The position numbers were made by a program, and so were the translations under genes. From an uncultured Eubacteriales bacterium (GTDB lineage Bacteria > Bacillota > Clostridia > Christensenellales > Aristaeellaceae): a DNA stretch of 21,388 bases. Positions 14,863 to 21,338 of the stretch are shown here, one piece after another. The DNA lies in assembly GCA_900542395.1 (NCBI GenBank), contig UQNM01000041.1, positions 1 through 21,388 on the forward strand, in the 5' to 3' direction. Positions within the stretch are counted from its first letter, which is position 1. Every line of letters begins with the position of its first letter. The notes under the pieces were generated by a model, which did no database searches, had not been told where the DNA came from, and was given only the letters and a program-made list of their open reading frames with translations.

Positions 14863-16938
14863 TCAGACGTAAAACAGCAGATCCGCGTAGGACGGCATCG
14901 GCCAATATTCCTTGCCGACCCTGCCCTCCAGCTCGTCGGCAACCTGCCGGGCGGCTTCCATCGCGGGGATGACGGCCTCGTGCTCATACATCGCGCGCGC
15001 GTTGAGCGCCTCCGGCTCGTCGGCGACAACGGCCTTGAGCCGCTCCGTCCGTTCGATCAGCTCGGCCGTCTTCTCGGTCAGCAGCCTGACCTGCGCGGCC
15101 TCCGCAGGCGCGTCCACGCCGATGCCCGCCTTGGCGGCCACGCCCTCCGCCAGCTTTCCGGAATACGCCGCGCAGGCCGGAACGATCAGCTTGCCGAGCA
15201 TGTCGATCAGGGTCAGCGCCTCGATATGGATGATCTTGGCGTATTCCTCCATGTTGATATCCTGCCGGGACTGTATCTCCGTCCGCGTGTATACGCCATG
15301 GCGGGCGAACAGCGCCACGTTCTTCTCATCCGTATAATGGATGAGCGCCTCCGGCGTGGAGCGCAGGTTGAGCAGCCCGCGGCGCGCGGCCTCGAGCGGC
15401 CATTCCTCGCTGTAGCCGTTGCCGTTGAAGAGGATGCGCCGATGCGCGGCCAGCTCGCGGCGGATGAGCTTGGAGAGCGCGGCCTCGAAATCGTCGGCCT
15501 TTTCCAGCTCATCCGCGAACTGCATCAGCTCATCCGCGACGGCGGTGTTGAGCATGACGTTCGTGCAGGCGATGTTGAAAGACGAGCCGGGCATGCGGAA
15601 TTCAAACTTGTTGCCCGTGAACGCGAAGGGCGACGTGCGGTTGCGGTCGGAGTTATCCTGCGGGATATGCGGCAGGCTCGTCACGCCGATATCCATGCTC
15701 TTGTGCCCCGCCGCCCTGTAATCCGTGCCCTCCACCAGCGACTGGATGACGGCGGCCAGCTCGTCGCCGACATACATGGAGACGATGGCGGGCGGCGCTT
15801 CGTTCGCGCCCAGCCGGTGATCGTTGCCCGCGCTGGCGACGCTGATGCGCAGCAAATCCTGATACTCGTCCACGGCCTTGATCACCGCCGTCAGGAACAG
15901 CAGGAACTGCGCGTTCTCCATCGGTGTAGAGCCCGGATCGAGCAGGTTTTCGCCCCTGTCGGTGGAAATCGACCAGTTGTTGTGCTTGCCCGATCCGTTC
16001 ACGCCCTCGAACGGCTTTTCATGCAGCAGGCAGACCAGCCCGTGGCGGTCGGCGACCTTCTTCATCATCTCCATCGTGAGCTGGTTGTGGTCGGTGGCGA
16101 TGTTCGCGGTCGCAAAGACCGGCGCCATCTCGTGCTGGCAGGGCGCGACCTCGTTGTGCTCCGTCTTGGCGTTTACGCCCAGCTTCCAAAGCTCCTCGTC
16201 CAAATCGGCCATGAACGCCTTGACGCGCGGGCGGATAGAGCCGAAGTAGTGATCCTCCAGCTCCTGCCCCTTCGGACTCCGCGCGCCCAGAAGCGTGCGG
16301 CCGGTGAGAATCAGGTCGGGGCGCTTCTTATAATCTTCCTTGTCGATCAGGAAATACTCCTGCTCGGGGCCAACGGTCGTCGTCACGCGGCTGACCTTCT
16401 TGCCAAAGAGCGCCAGCACGCGGCAGGCCTCCTTGCTGATGGCCTCCATCGAGCGCAGCAGCGGCGTTTTCTTATCCAGAATCTCGCCCGTGTACGAGCA
16501 GAACGCCGTCGGGATGCAGAGCGTGTCATCCTTGATGAACGCATAGCTCGTCGGGTCCCACGCGGTATAGCCGCGCGCCTCGAACGTCGCGCGCAGGCCG
16601 CCGGAGGGGAAGGACGACGCATCCGGCTCGCCCTTCATCAGCTCCTTGCCGGAAAACTCCATGATGACCGTGCCATCCGCGCAGGGCGAAATGAAGGAAT
16701 CATGCTTTTCGGCGGTGATGCCCGTCATCGGCTGGAACCAATGGGTGAAGTGGGTCGCGCCCTTCTCGATCGCCCAGTCCTTCATGGCGTTGGCCACCAC
16801 GCCCGCGACCTGCGGGTCCAGCGCCGTGCCCTGCCGCACGGTCTGCTTGAGCGATTTATACACGTCCTTGGGCAGTCGCTCCTTCATAACGGCCTCGTTA
16901 AAGACCATGCTTCCAAACAGCTCGGGCACTTTCTTCAT
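14863..16938 (-). CDS. glnN: Type III glutamine synthetase
   Basis: A 691-aa protein of the GSIII class, far longer than the roughly 440-470 aa of GSI. It makes glutamine from glutamate, ammonia and ATP in the cytosol. Typical GSIII stretches are the opening VPELFGSMVFNE, GATHFTHWFQPMTG, the FSGKELMKGEPDASSFPSGG region, VGPEQEYFLI, KTEHNEVAPCQHEMAP and NGSGKHNNWS (ATP/glutamate site), with the long C-terminal helical part near the end. GSIII enzymes form dodecamers of two hexameric rings. I use ATG 16938 because GGAGAGA lies about 5 nt upstream; ATG 16953 is before this ribosome site. It is monocistronic, with its own promoter and terminator, divergent from csoR. Confidence 0.96.
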   Translation of the reverse strand: MKKVPELFGSMVFNEAVMKERLPKDVYKSLKQTVRQGTALDPQVAGVVANAMKDWAIEKGATHFTHWFQPMTGITAEKHDSFISPCADGTVIMEFSGKELMKGEPDASSFPSGGLRATFEARGYTAWDPTSYAFIKDDTLCIPTAFCSYTGEILDKKTPLLRSMEAISKEACRVLALFGKKVSRVTTTVGPEQEYFLIDKEDYKKRPDLILTGRTLLGARSPKGQELEDHYFGSIRPRVKAFMADLDEELWKLGVNAKTEHNEVAPCQHEMAPVFATANIATDHNQLTMEMMKKVADRHGLVCLLHEKPFEGVNGSGKHNNWSISTDRGENLLDPGSTPMENAQFLLFLTAVIKAVDEYQDLLRISVASAGNDHRLGANEAPPAIVSMYVGDELAAVIQSLVEGTDYRAAGHKSMDIGVTSLPHIPQDNSDRNRTSPFAFTGNKFEFRMPGSSFNIACTNVMLNTAVADELMQFADELEKADDFEAALSKLIRRELAAHRRILFNGNGYSEEWPLEAARRGLLNLRSTPEALIHYTDEKNVALFARHGVYTRTEIQSRQDINMEEYAKIIHIEALTLIDMLGKLIVPACAAYSGKLAEGVAAKAGIGVDAPAEAAQVRLLTEKTAELIERTERLKAVVADEPEALNARAMYEHEAVIPAMEAARQVADELEGRVGKEYWPMPSYADLLFYV

Positions 16939-16978
16939 TGTAATCTCTCCCATCTGCGCCGATGCGCGGCGTTGCTTT

Positions 16979-17006
16979 GGCGGACGGCCTTTTTGCCTGT
17001 CCGCGC
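16979..17006 (-). promoter_or_regulatory. Hairpin in glnN leader
   Basis: On the minus strand GCGGACAGGC and GGCCGTCCGC form a strong stem with one bulge and an A-rich loop in the 5' leader. A second small helix, CGCCG/CGGCG (16957-16961, 16967-16971), lies just before the ribosome site. No T-run follows, so it is not a simple terminator. It may affect translation or RNA stability. I do not recognise a known glutamine riboswitch fold. Confidence 0.4.
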
Positions 17007-17021
17007 TCTTGAACGTGCGTC

Positions 17022-17050
17022 AGTATAGCGCTTTTTTCCCCGTTCGTCAA
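17022..17050 (-). promoter_or_regulatory. Sigma-A promoter of glnN
   Basis: Read leftward, TTGACG (17050-17045) and TATACT (17027-17022) are separated by exactly 17 nt. The leader to ATG 16938 is about 75 nt and carries the hairpins described separately. Between this promoter and the csoR promoter lies an AT-rich stretch (17051-17157) with no gene that I can support. Confidence 0.8.
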
Positions 17051-17157
17051 TCATTTTGACGTTGATTTTATCATTTCATGCAATTCTTTTGAATCTGACG
17101 TTTGTTTCTGATGATAATTAAATGAATTTGTTCGAGAACTTCATTTTGGAATTTTCC

Positions 17158-17187
17158 TTGACAAGATACCCCCATGGGGTATATAAT
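17158..17187 (+). promoter_or_regulatory. csoR-copA promoter with CsoR-type operator
   Basis: TTGACA (17158-17163) and TATAAT (17182-17187) are 18 nt apart. Between them, and touching the -10, lies ATACCCCCATGGGGTAT (17166-17182), a G/C-tract inverted repeat of the CsoR operator type (TACCC...GGGTA). Apo-CsoR bound here would block RNA polymerase; Cu(I) binding releases it. Confidence 0.9.
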
Positions 17188-17213
17188 ACTCCCGCAAGCG
17201 AGGTGAAACACGC

Positions 17214-17525
17214 ATGAGTGAAGAGACGACGCCCTGCTGCTGCCATTGCCGAACAAAGCATCGGGATGACAAAGAGGAGCGCGATCTGCTCAACCGGCTC
17301 AGCCGCATCGAGGGGCAGATTCGCGGGATTCGCGGCATGGTTGAAAAGGACGCTTATTGTCCCGATATTTTGACGCAGGTTGCGGCGGCGAGCGCGGCGC
17401 TGAACAGCTTTTCCAAGGTGCTGCTGGCCAGCCACATCAAAACCTGCGTCGCGCAGGACATCCGTGCCGGGAAGGACGAAACCATCGACGAGCTGCTGAC
17501 GACGCTTCAAAAGCTGATGCGGTAA
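17214..17525 (+). CDS. csoR: Copper-sensing repressor CsoR
   Basis: A 103-aa all-helical repressor of the CsoR/RcnR/FrmR family (DUF156). The Cu(I) ligand triad is present as Cys49 (DAYCPDIL), His74 and Cys78 (HIKTC), which separates it from the nickel and formaldehyde sensors. The conserved RLSRIEGQIRGI segment (28-40) is the DNA- and tetramer-forming helix region. An N-terminal extension holds a CCCHC cluster (Cys8-Cys12), an extra that many CsoR proteins lack. AGGTGA lies 7 nt before ATG 17214. It is autoregulated by the operator in its promoter and is co-transcribed with copA, which starts 18 nt after the stop. Confidence 0.95.
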   Translation: MSEETTPCCCHCRTKHRDDKEERDLLNRLSRIEGQIRGIRGMVEKDAYCPDILTQVAAASAALNSFSKVLLASHIKTCVAQDIRAGKDETIDELLTTLQKLMR

Positions 17526-17543
17526 GGGCGAAAGGAGTCATCT

Positions 17544-20060
17544 ATGGAACAATATACCGTAACGGGCATGAGCTGCGCGGCTTGCAGCGCCCGTGTGGAA
17601 AAGGCCGTTTCCGCCGTGCCGGGCGTGACGAGCTGCTCGGTCAGCCTGCTGACCAACTCCATGGGCGTGGAAGGCACGGCTTCGGCGGAGGCCGTCGTTT
17701 CCGCCGTGCAGGCGGCGGGCTACGGCGCGTCGCTCAAGGGCGCGTCCTGCGCGCCGACCGCCGCCGCGCAGGAAGACGCGCTGGCCGACCGCGAAACCCC
17801 GGCGCTCAAGCGCCGCCTGATCGCGTCGCTGGGCTTTTTGATCGCGCTGATGTATGTCTCGATGGGGCACATGATGTGGGGCTGGCCGCTGCCCGCCTGC
17901 CTTGCGGGCAACCACGTCGCCATGGGGCTGCTCCAGCTGCTGCTGACCATCGCCGTCATGGTCATCAACCAGAAATTCTTCATCAACGGCTTCCGTTCGC
18001 TCCTCCACGGCGCGCCGAATATGGATACGCTCGTCGCGCTGGGCGCGGCCGCGTCCTTTGGTTACAGCACCTACGCCCTTTTCGCCATGACGGGCGCGCA
18101 GGTGCGCGGCGACGCGGCGGCCGTCATGCGGTATATGCACGAGTTCTACTTCGAATCGGCGGCGATGATTCTGGCGCTGATTACCGTCGGCAAAATGCTG
18201 GAAGCGCGCTCCAAGGGCAAAACGACCGACGCGCTCCGCAGCCTGATGAAGCTCGCCCCGCAGACCGCAACGCTCGTGCGCAGCGGGCAGGAAATCGCCG
18301 TGCCGATTGCGCAGGTGCGGCGCGGCGATGTGTTCGTCGTCCGCCCCGGCGAAAGCATCCCGGTGGACGGCGTGGTTCTGGAAGGCGAGAGCGCGGTGAA
18401 CGAGTCCGCGCTGACTGGCGAGAGCATCCCGGTGGATAAGGCCGTCGGGGACAGCGTTTCCGCCGCGACGACGAATCAATCCGGCTTCCTGCGCTGCGAG
18501 GCCACGCGCGTCGGCGAGGACACGACCCTCTCCCAGATCATCAGGATGGTCTCCGACGCCGCCGCGACGAAAGCGCCGATTGCGAAGGTCGCCGACCGGG
18601 TTTCCGGCGTGTTCGTGCCGACGGTGATCGCGCTCGCCACCCTGACCACCGCCGTCTGGCTGCTCTGCGGCCAATCCATCGGCTTTGCGCTCGCGCGCGG
18701 CATCTCCGTGCTGGTCATCAGCTGCCCGTGCGCGCTGGGGCTGGCCACGCCGGTGGCCATCATGGTCGGCAACGGCCTTGGCGCGAAAAACGGGATTCTG
18801 TTCAAGACCGCCGTTTCGCTCGAGGAAACCGGCAAGACCGAGATCGTCGCGCTGGATAAGACCGGCACCATCACGCAGGGCGAGCCGGAGGTCACCGACG
18901 TGCTCCCCGCCGAGGGCATGACGCAGGGCGCGCTTCTCTCCCTCGCCGCCGCGCTCGAACAGCGCAGCGAGCATCCCCTTGCCCGCGCCGTGATGATGCG
19001 CGCCGAGGAAGACGGGCTGACGGCCGCGCCGGTCGGCGATTTCCGCGCACTGCCGGGCAACGGCCTGACCGCGACGCTTTCCGGCGAAACGCTGCTGGGC
19101 GGCAGCCTCTCGTTCGTCTCCTCGCAGGTCGATGTGCCCCGCTCCATCCGCCAAAAAGCCGAAGCGCTCGCGGAGGAGGGCAAAACGCCCCTGCTCTTCG
19201 CGCAGGTCGGCCGTCTGGCGGGCGTGATCGCCGTCGCCGACGTCATCAAGGCGGACAGCCCCGCCGCCATCGCCGCGCTGCGAAACATGGGCATCCGCGT
19301 CGTGATGCTCACGGGCGACAACGAGAAAACCGCGCGCGCCATCGGTCGTCTGGCCGGTGTGAACGAGGTCATCGCGGGCGTTCTGCCGGAGGGCAAGGAG
19401 AGCGTCATCCGCCGCCTGCAAGCGCAGGGTAAGGTCGCCATGGTCGGCGACGGCATCAACGACGCGCCCGCCCTCACCCGCGCGGATATCGGCATCGCCA
19501 TCGGCGCGGGAACGGACGTCGCCATCGACGCGGCGGACGTCGTGCTGATGAAAAGCCGCCTGAGCGATGTGCCCGCCGCCATCCGCCTGAGCCGCGCAAC
19601 CCTGCGCAACATCCACGAGAACCTGTTCTGGGCGTTCTTTTACAACGTCATCGGGATTCCGCTGGCCGCAGGCGTGTGGATTCCCCTCTTCGGTTGGACG
19701 CTCAACCCCATGTTCGGCGCGGCGGCGATGAGCCTGTCGAGCTTCTGCGTGGTTTCAAACGCATTGAGACTGAATCTTTTCAAACTGCATGACGCAGGAA
19801 AAGATAAAAAAATCAACCGACATTCCAAACACAAGGAGGAAACAACCATGGTAAAGACGATGAAGATTGAAGGCATGATGTGCGGCCACTGCGAGGCGGC
19901 CGTCAAGAAGGCGCTGGAAGCGATTGACGGCGTCGCCTCCGCCGAGGTCAGCCACACCGACGGCACCGCCGTCGTGACCCTCAGCAAGCCGGTCGAGAAC
20001 GCCGCACTCCGCAAGGCCGTCGAGGATAAGGATTACACCGTGACCGATATCGAGGGCTAA
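17544..20060 (+). CDS. copA: Cu(I)-exporting P1B-type ATPase CopA with C-terminal CopZ-like domain
   Basis: An 838-aa membrane ATPase that pumps Cu(I) out of the cytosol. In order it shows an N-terminal HMA domain with GMSCAAC (Cys11, Cys14), paired helices, the actuator loop TGES (291-294), the membrane metal site CPC (394-396), phosphorylated Asp438 in DKTGT, SEHPLARA of the nucleotide domain and GDGIND (635-640). The final helices contain FFYNVIGIP and MSLSS, the YN...P and MxxSS copper signatures of P1B-1 pumps. After the last helix comes a lysine-rich linker (about 750-768), then a second HMA domain with GMMCGHC (Cys780, Cys783). The linker contains a perfect ribosome site, so the last domain may also be made separately. 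AAAGGAG lies 6 nt before ATG 17544. Confidence 0.96.
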   Translation: MEQYTVTGMSCAACSARVEKAVSAVPGVTSCSVSLLTNSMGVEGTASAEAVVSAVQAAGYGASLKGASCAPTAAAQEDALADRETPALKRRLIASLGFLIALMYVSMGHMMWGWPLPACLAGNHVAMGLLQLLLTIAVMVINQKFFINGFRSLLHGAPNMDTLVALGAAASFGYSTYALFAMTGAQVRGDAAAVMRYMHEFYFESAAMILALITVGKMLEARSKGKTTDALRSLMKLAPQTATLVRSGQEIAVPIAQVRRGDVFVVRPGESIPVDGVVLEGESAVNESALTGESIPVDKAVGDSVSAATTNQSGFLRCEATRVGEDTTLSQIIRMVSDAAATKAPIAKVADRVSGVFVPTVIALATLTTAVWLLCGQSIGFALARGISVLVISCPCALGLATPVAIMVGNGLGAKNGILFKTAVSLEETGKTEIVALDKTGTITQGEPEVTDVLPAEGMTQGALLSLAAALEQRSEHPLARAVMMRAEEDGLTAAPVGDFRALPGNGLTATLSGETLLGGSLSFVSSQVDVPRSIRQKAEALAEEGKTPLLFAQVGRLAGVIAVADVIKADSPAAIAALRNMGIRVVMLTGDNEKTARAIGRLAGVNEVIAGVLPEGKESVIRRLQAQGKVAMVGDGINDAPALTRADIGIAIGAGTDVAIDAADVVLMKSRLSDVPAAIRLSRATLRNIHENLFWAFFYNVIGIPLAAGVWIPLFGWTLNPMFGAAAMSLSSFCVVSNALRLNLFKLHDAGKDKKINRHSKHKEETTMVKTMKIEGMMCGHCEAAVKKALEAIDGVASAEVSHTDGTAVVTLSKPVENAALRKAVEDKDYTVTDIEG
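19848..20060 (+). CDS. copZ: CopZ-like copper chaperone from an internal in-frame start
   Basis: Inside the copA frame, AAGGAGG (19833-19839) lies exactly 8 nt before ATG 19848, an ideal ribosome site embedded in the linker codons. The resulting 70-aa product would be a complete HMA/CopZ domain (MxCxxC as GMMCGHC, Cys12 and Cys15 of the short form; DKDYTV near the end), the normal size of a free copper chaperone. CopZ carries Cu(I) to CopA and CsoR. The linker DNA before it is A-rich, unlike the flanking coding sequence, as expected of a former intergenic region whose stop codon was lost. That both products are made is inference. Confidence 0.6.
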   Translation: MVKTMKIEGMMCGHCEAAVKKALEAIDGVASAEVSHTDGTAVVTLSKPVENAALRKAVEDKDYTVTDIEG

Positions 20061-20443
20061 GCGCCCGAACCCGCGCGATTTTGCGCCGTTTTCCCCCATG
20101 CAAAAAGCCCCTTTGGCGCCCAAAAAGGCTGACCAAAGAGGCTTTTTTTAACGGATATCATCGAGCGCAACCGGCCTTCCGCCGTCGCCACGCCCAAGTG
20201 CATGGCGCGAACCGTGCCATCCGCGTCGATCAGCACAGAAAACGGAATCCCCGGCTGCTCATAGGCTAGGAACGCACCCAGCCCGCCCATGCCCATCGGC
20301 AGCGTGGTCAGGCCGAGCGTCTGCTCGAGCGCCTCAACGGTTGAAACGGTGTCCTCCGCCCGGTCGCCGAGCTGCACCGCCGCGCTCGCCGTCGCGCCGA
20401 GCAAAAGCAGAAACGCGAGCAGAAGCCCCGCCCATTTCTTCAT
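20057..20443 (-). CDS. Secreted redoxin-like fragment reading through a terminator
   Basis: A 128-aa ORF with a clear signal peptide (KKW, then a Leu-rich core, then ATASAA at about 17-22). The stretch GIPFSVLIDADGTVR (65-79) resembles the cis-Pro and beta-hairpin part of TlpA/thioredoxin-like proteins. No CxxC is present and the region is too short for a full fold, so it looks like a shortened or decayed redoxin. From about residue 99 the frame passes through the terminator hairpin at 20102-20149 and stops four nt inside the convergent copA, so the tail is probably not native. I use ATG 20443: the upstream ATG 20473 lies within the -10 box and would not be transcribed. The ribosome site is weak (AAAGGCGG). 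Function unknown. Confidence 0.55.
   Translation of the reverse strand: MKKWAGLLLAFLLLLGATASAAVQLGDRAEDTVSTVEALEQTLGLTTLPMGMGGLGAFLAYEQPGIPFSVLIDADGTVRAMHLGVATAEGRLRSMISVKKSLFGQPFWAPKGLFAWGKTAQNRAGSGA
20102..20149. terminator. Bidirectional terminator after copA
   Basis: AAAAAGCCCCTTTGG (20102-20116) pairs with CCAAAGAGGCTTTTT (from 20133) with one mismatch and a 16-nt loop, followed by a T-run. The A-run on the left gives the same property for leftward transcription. It serves copA and, unusually, falls within the open frame of the convergent small gene. Confidence 0.85.
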
Positions 20444-20471
20444 CCCATCCGCACCGCCTTTCTTTCCTGCC

Positions 20472-20500
20472 ATTGTACACGAATGTGGGTGAAAGTGCAA
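20472..20500 (-). promoter_or_regulatory. Sigma-A promoter of the redoxin-like gene
   Basis: Read leftward, TTGCAC (20500-20495) and TACAAT (20477-20472) are exactly 17 nt apart. Transcription should begin near 20465, which fixes the translation start at 20443 rather than at the upstream in-frame ATGs. Confidence 0.75.
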
Positions 20501-20571
20501 GATTCGTCCTGCTGTCACAATTTTTGACGGGTAAGAAGCGCGCCCTCATGTGATATATGCATTTTGATTTT

Positions 20572-20796
20572 TTAGTATAATATCTCCGGGTTTTCTTCAA
20601 TCGTGATAAAGTGACTGGCGGGTTTTCCTTCTTTCAGGCACCTTTCAAGCAACGCATTATAAAACTCGTCCGTTTGATGTTCTATGGGCATCTGCATGCG
20701 CGGCGGCAATTCTTCTGCGCCAAACTGCATGATATATCGCATAAACAGGTTATCCGTTTCCATGCTCGACGCTTCCTTTTCCTTCTTTAATCGCAT
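20572..20796 (-). CDS. Small hypothetical protein
   Basis: A 74-aa protein that I do not recognise. It starts with a charged segment (RLKKEKEASS), followed by METDNLFMRYIMQFGAEELP and a mixed helical-looking remainder ending in EENPEILY. No signal peptide, membrane helix or Cys pair is seen. Support for reality comes from GAGGTG 8 nt upstream of ATG 20796 and a well-formed promoter just before it. A second possible start is the internal Met12 (20763), preceded by AAGGAA-rich codons. It is probably monocistronic. Confidence 0.6.
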   Translation of the reverse strand: MRLKKEKEASSMETDNLFMRYIMQFGAEELPPRMQMPIEHQTDEFYNALLERCLKEGKPASHFITIEENPEILY

Positions 20797-20825
20797 CTTC
20801 GCCCACCTCTTTGCTATTCGTTTTC

Positions 20826-20854
20826 ATTGTATCACGGGCATCCAGTCGGATCAA
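20826..20854 (-). promoter_or_regulatory. Sigma-A promoter of the small hypothetical gene
   Basis: Read leftward, TTGATC (20854-20849) and TACAAT (20831-20826) are separated by exactly 17 nt. The leader to ATG 20796 is about 20 nt and carries GAGGTG. Confidence 0.7.
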
Positions 20855-20982
20855 GAGCGGTTTTCCGGCTCAAGCCACGAGAAACAGCGCTTCAAAACAC
20901 CTGATACAAAAGGAAAGGGACGGACTTGCGCCCATCCCCGTATCGCTGCATCAGGCGGGTGTGCCAGCGTCCCGCACTTCAT
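20851..20982 (-). CDS. Possible 43-aa ORF overlapping its upstream neighbour
   Basis: A short frame from ATG 20982 with GGAGG about 7 nt upstream, its start overlapping the stop of the ORF at 20979-21107 by ATGA. The product starts MKCGTLAHPPDAAIRGW and contains a proline-rich PFPFVSG stretch. Its stop overlaps the -35 box of the next promoter. The same frame stays open upstream to about 21125 without a good start. It may be a decayed gene or chance; I recognise no family. Confidence 0.25.
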   Translation of the reverse strand: MKCGTLAHPPDAAIRGWAQVRPFPFVSGVLKRCFSWLEPENRS

Positions 20983-21107
20983 TTTGTAACCTCCAAGGAG
21001 GCGCGTAGCGGCACAATTTCTACTTCTGATGCAAACGATCCTATGGCTATTATATCCATGCTGTTCCTTTTTGTAAAGCAGTTGGCCTTCATTTGTCGCA
21101 CGTTCAT
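20979..21107 (-). CDS. Possible 42-aa ORF
   Basis: A frame from ATG 21107, with an internal ATG at 21059 that has AAAGGA about 6 nt upstream (26-aa product starting MDIIAIGSFASEVEIVPLRA). The peptide has a protein-like composition and the ribosome site is good, but there is no clear promoter and no family I can name. It could be a small protein or the relic of a longer gene. Confidence 0.3.
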   Translation of the reverse strand: MNVRQMKANCFTKRNSMDIIAIGSFASEVEIVPLRASLEVTK

Positions 21108-21135
21108 TGAAGACGGCTCAGGAAGGGGGCGTAAC

Positions 21136-21250
21136 GGATGCACAAAGTTTCTTCCGCGCCTTTCCTCCTACTCTCCCAGGTGTTCCCCCATGCGCTGGAT
21201 CCGCCACTGGCGGCGCACATGGGGGAACCTAACCAAGTACAATGTTGGAC
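21136..21250 (-). pseudogene. Decayed 5S rRNA/operon-tail copy
   Basis: Three blocks repeat the genuine operon tail further right, in the same order: GGATGCACAAAG (21136-21147 and 21287-21298), TCCTACTCTCCCAGGT (21166-21181 and 21349-21364) and AACCAAGTAC (21231-21240 and 21372-21381). The last two are 5S rRNA 3'-half sequence on the minus strand. In this copy the 7 nt between them are replaced by about 50 nt containing a palindrome, and the terminator segment is shortened. It is best read as a duplicated, degenerating 5S tail. Confidence 0.65.
21182..21228. repeat. 47-nt palindromic element
   Basis: GTTCCCCCATG (21182-21192) and CATGGGGGAAC (21218-21228) are perfect 11-bp inverted repeats around a 25-nt centre that has its own CCGCC-ACT-GGCGG hairpin (21201-21213). 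It sits where helix IV of the 5S-like copy should close, so it is either a small inserted repeat element or an expanded helix. It carries no gene. Confidence 0.75.
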
Positions 21251-21291
21251 GTTGGCTTGAAAACGACCTGGAAGAAGGACCTGACGGGATG

Positions 21292-21335
21292 CACAAAGAA
21301 AAAGCCCCAGACATCGTCTGAGGCTTTTCTTTGTG
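21292..21335 (-). terminator. Terminator of the rRNA operon
   Basis: CACAAAGAAAAAGCCCCAGAC (21292-21312) and the segment GTCTGAGGCTTTTCTTTGTG (21316-21335) form a stem of about 20 bp with one bulge and one mismatch and a 3-nt loop. It lies just beyond the 3' end of the minus-strand 5S rRNA, with U-rich sequence in the distal arm. Confidence 0.8.
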
Positions 21336-21338
21336 GAA

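Noticed and set aside
16939..17021. Glutamine riboswitch in the glnN leader
   Set aside because: The hairpins are clear, but I could not match them to a known glutamine-binding RNA fold.
14716..17028. 770-aa open frame antisense to glutamine synthetase
   Set aside because: It mirrors the codons of glnN on the other strand, has no ribosome site or family motifs, and is His/Arg-rich as expected of a GC-bias shadow. The same applies to the antisense frames at 9280-11295, 5147-6634, 2469-3857 and 17538-19616.
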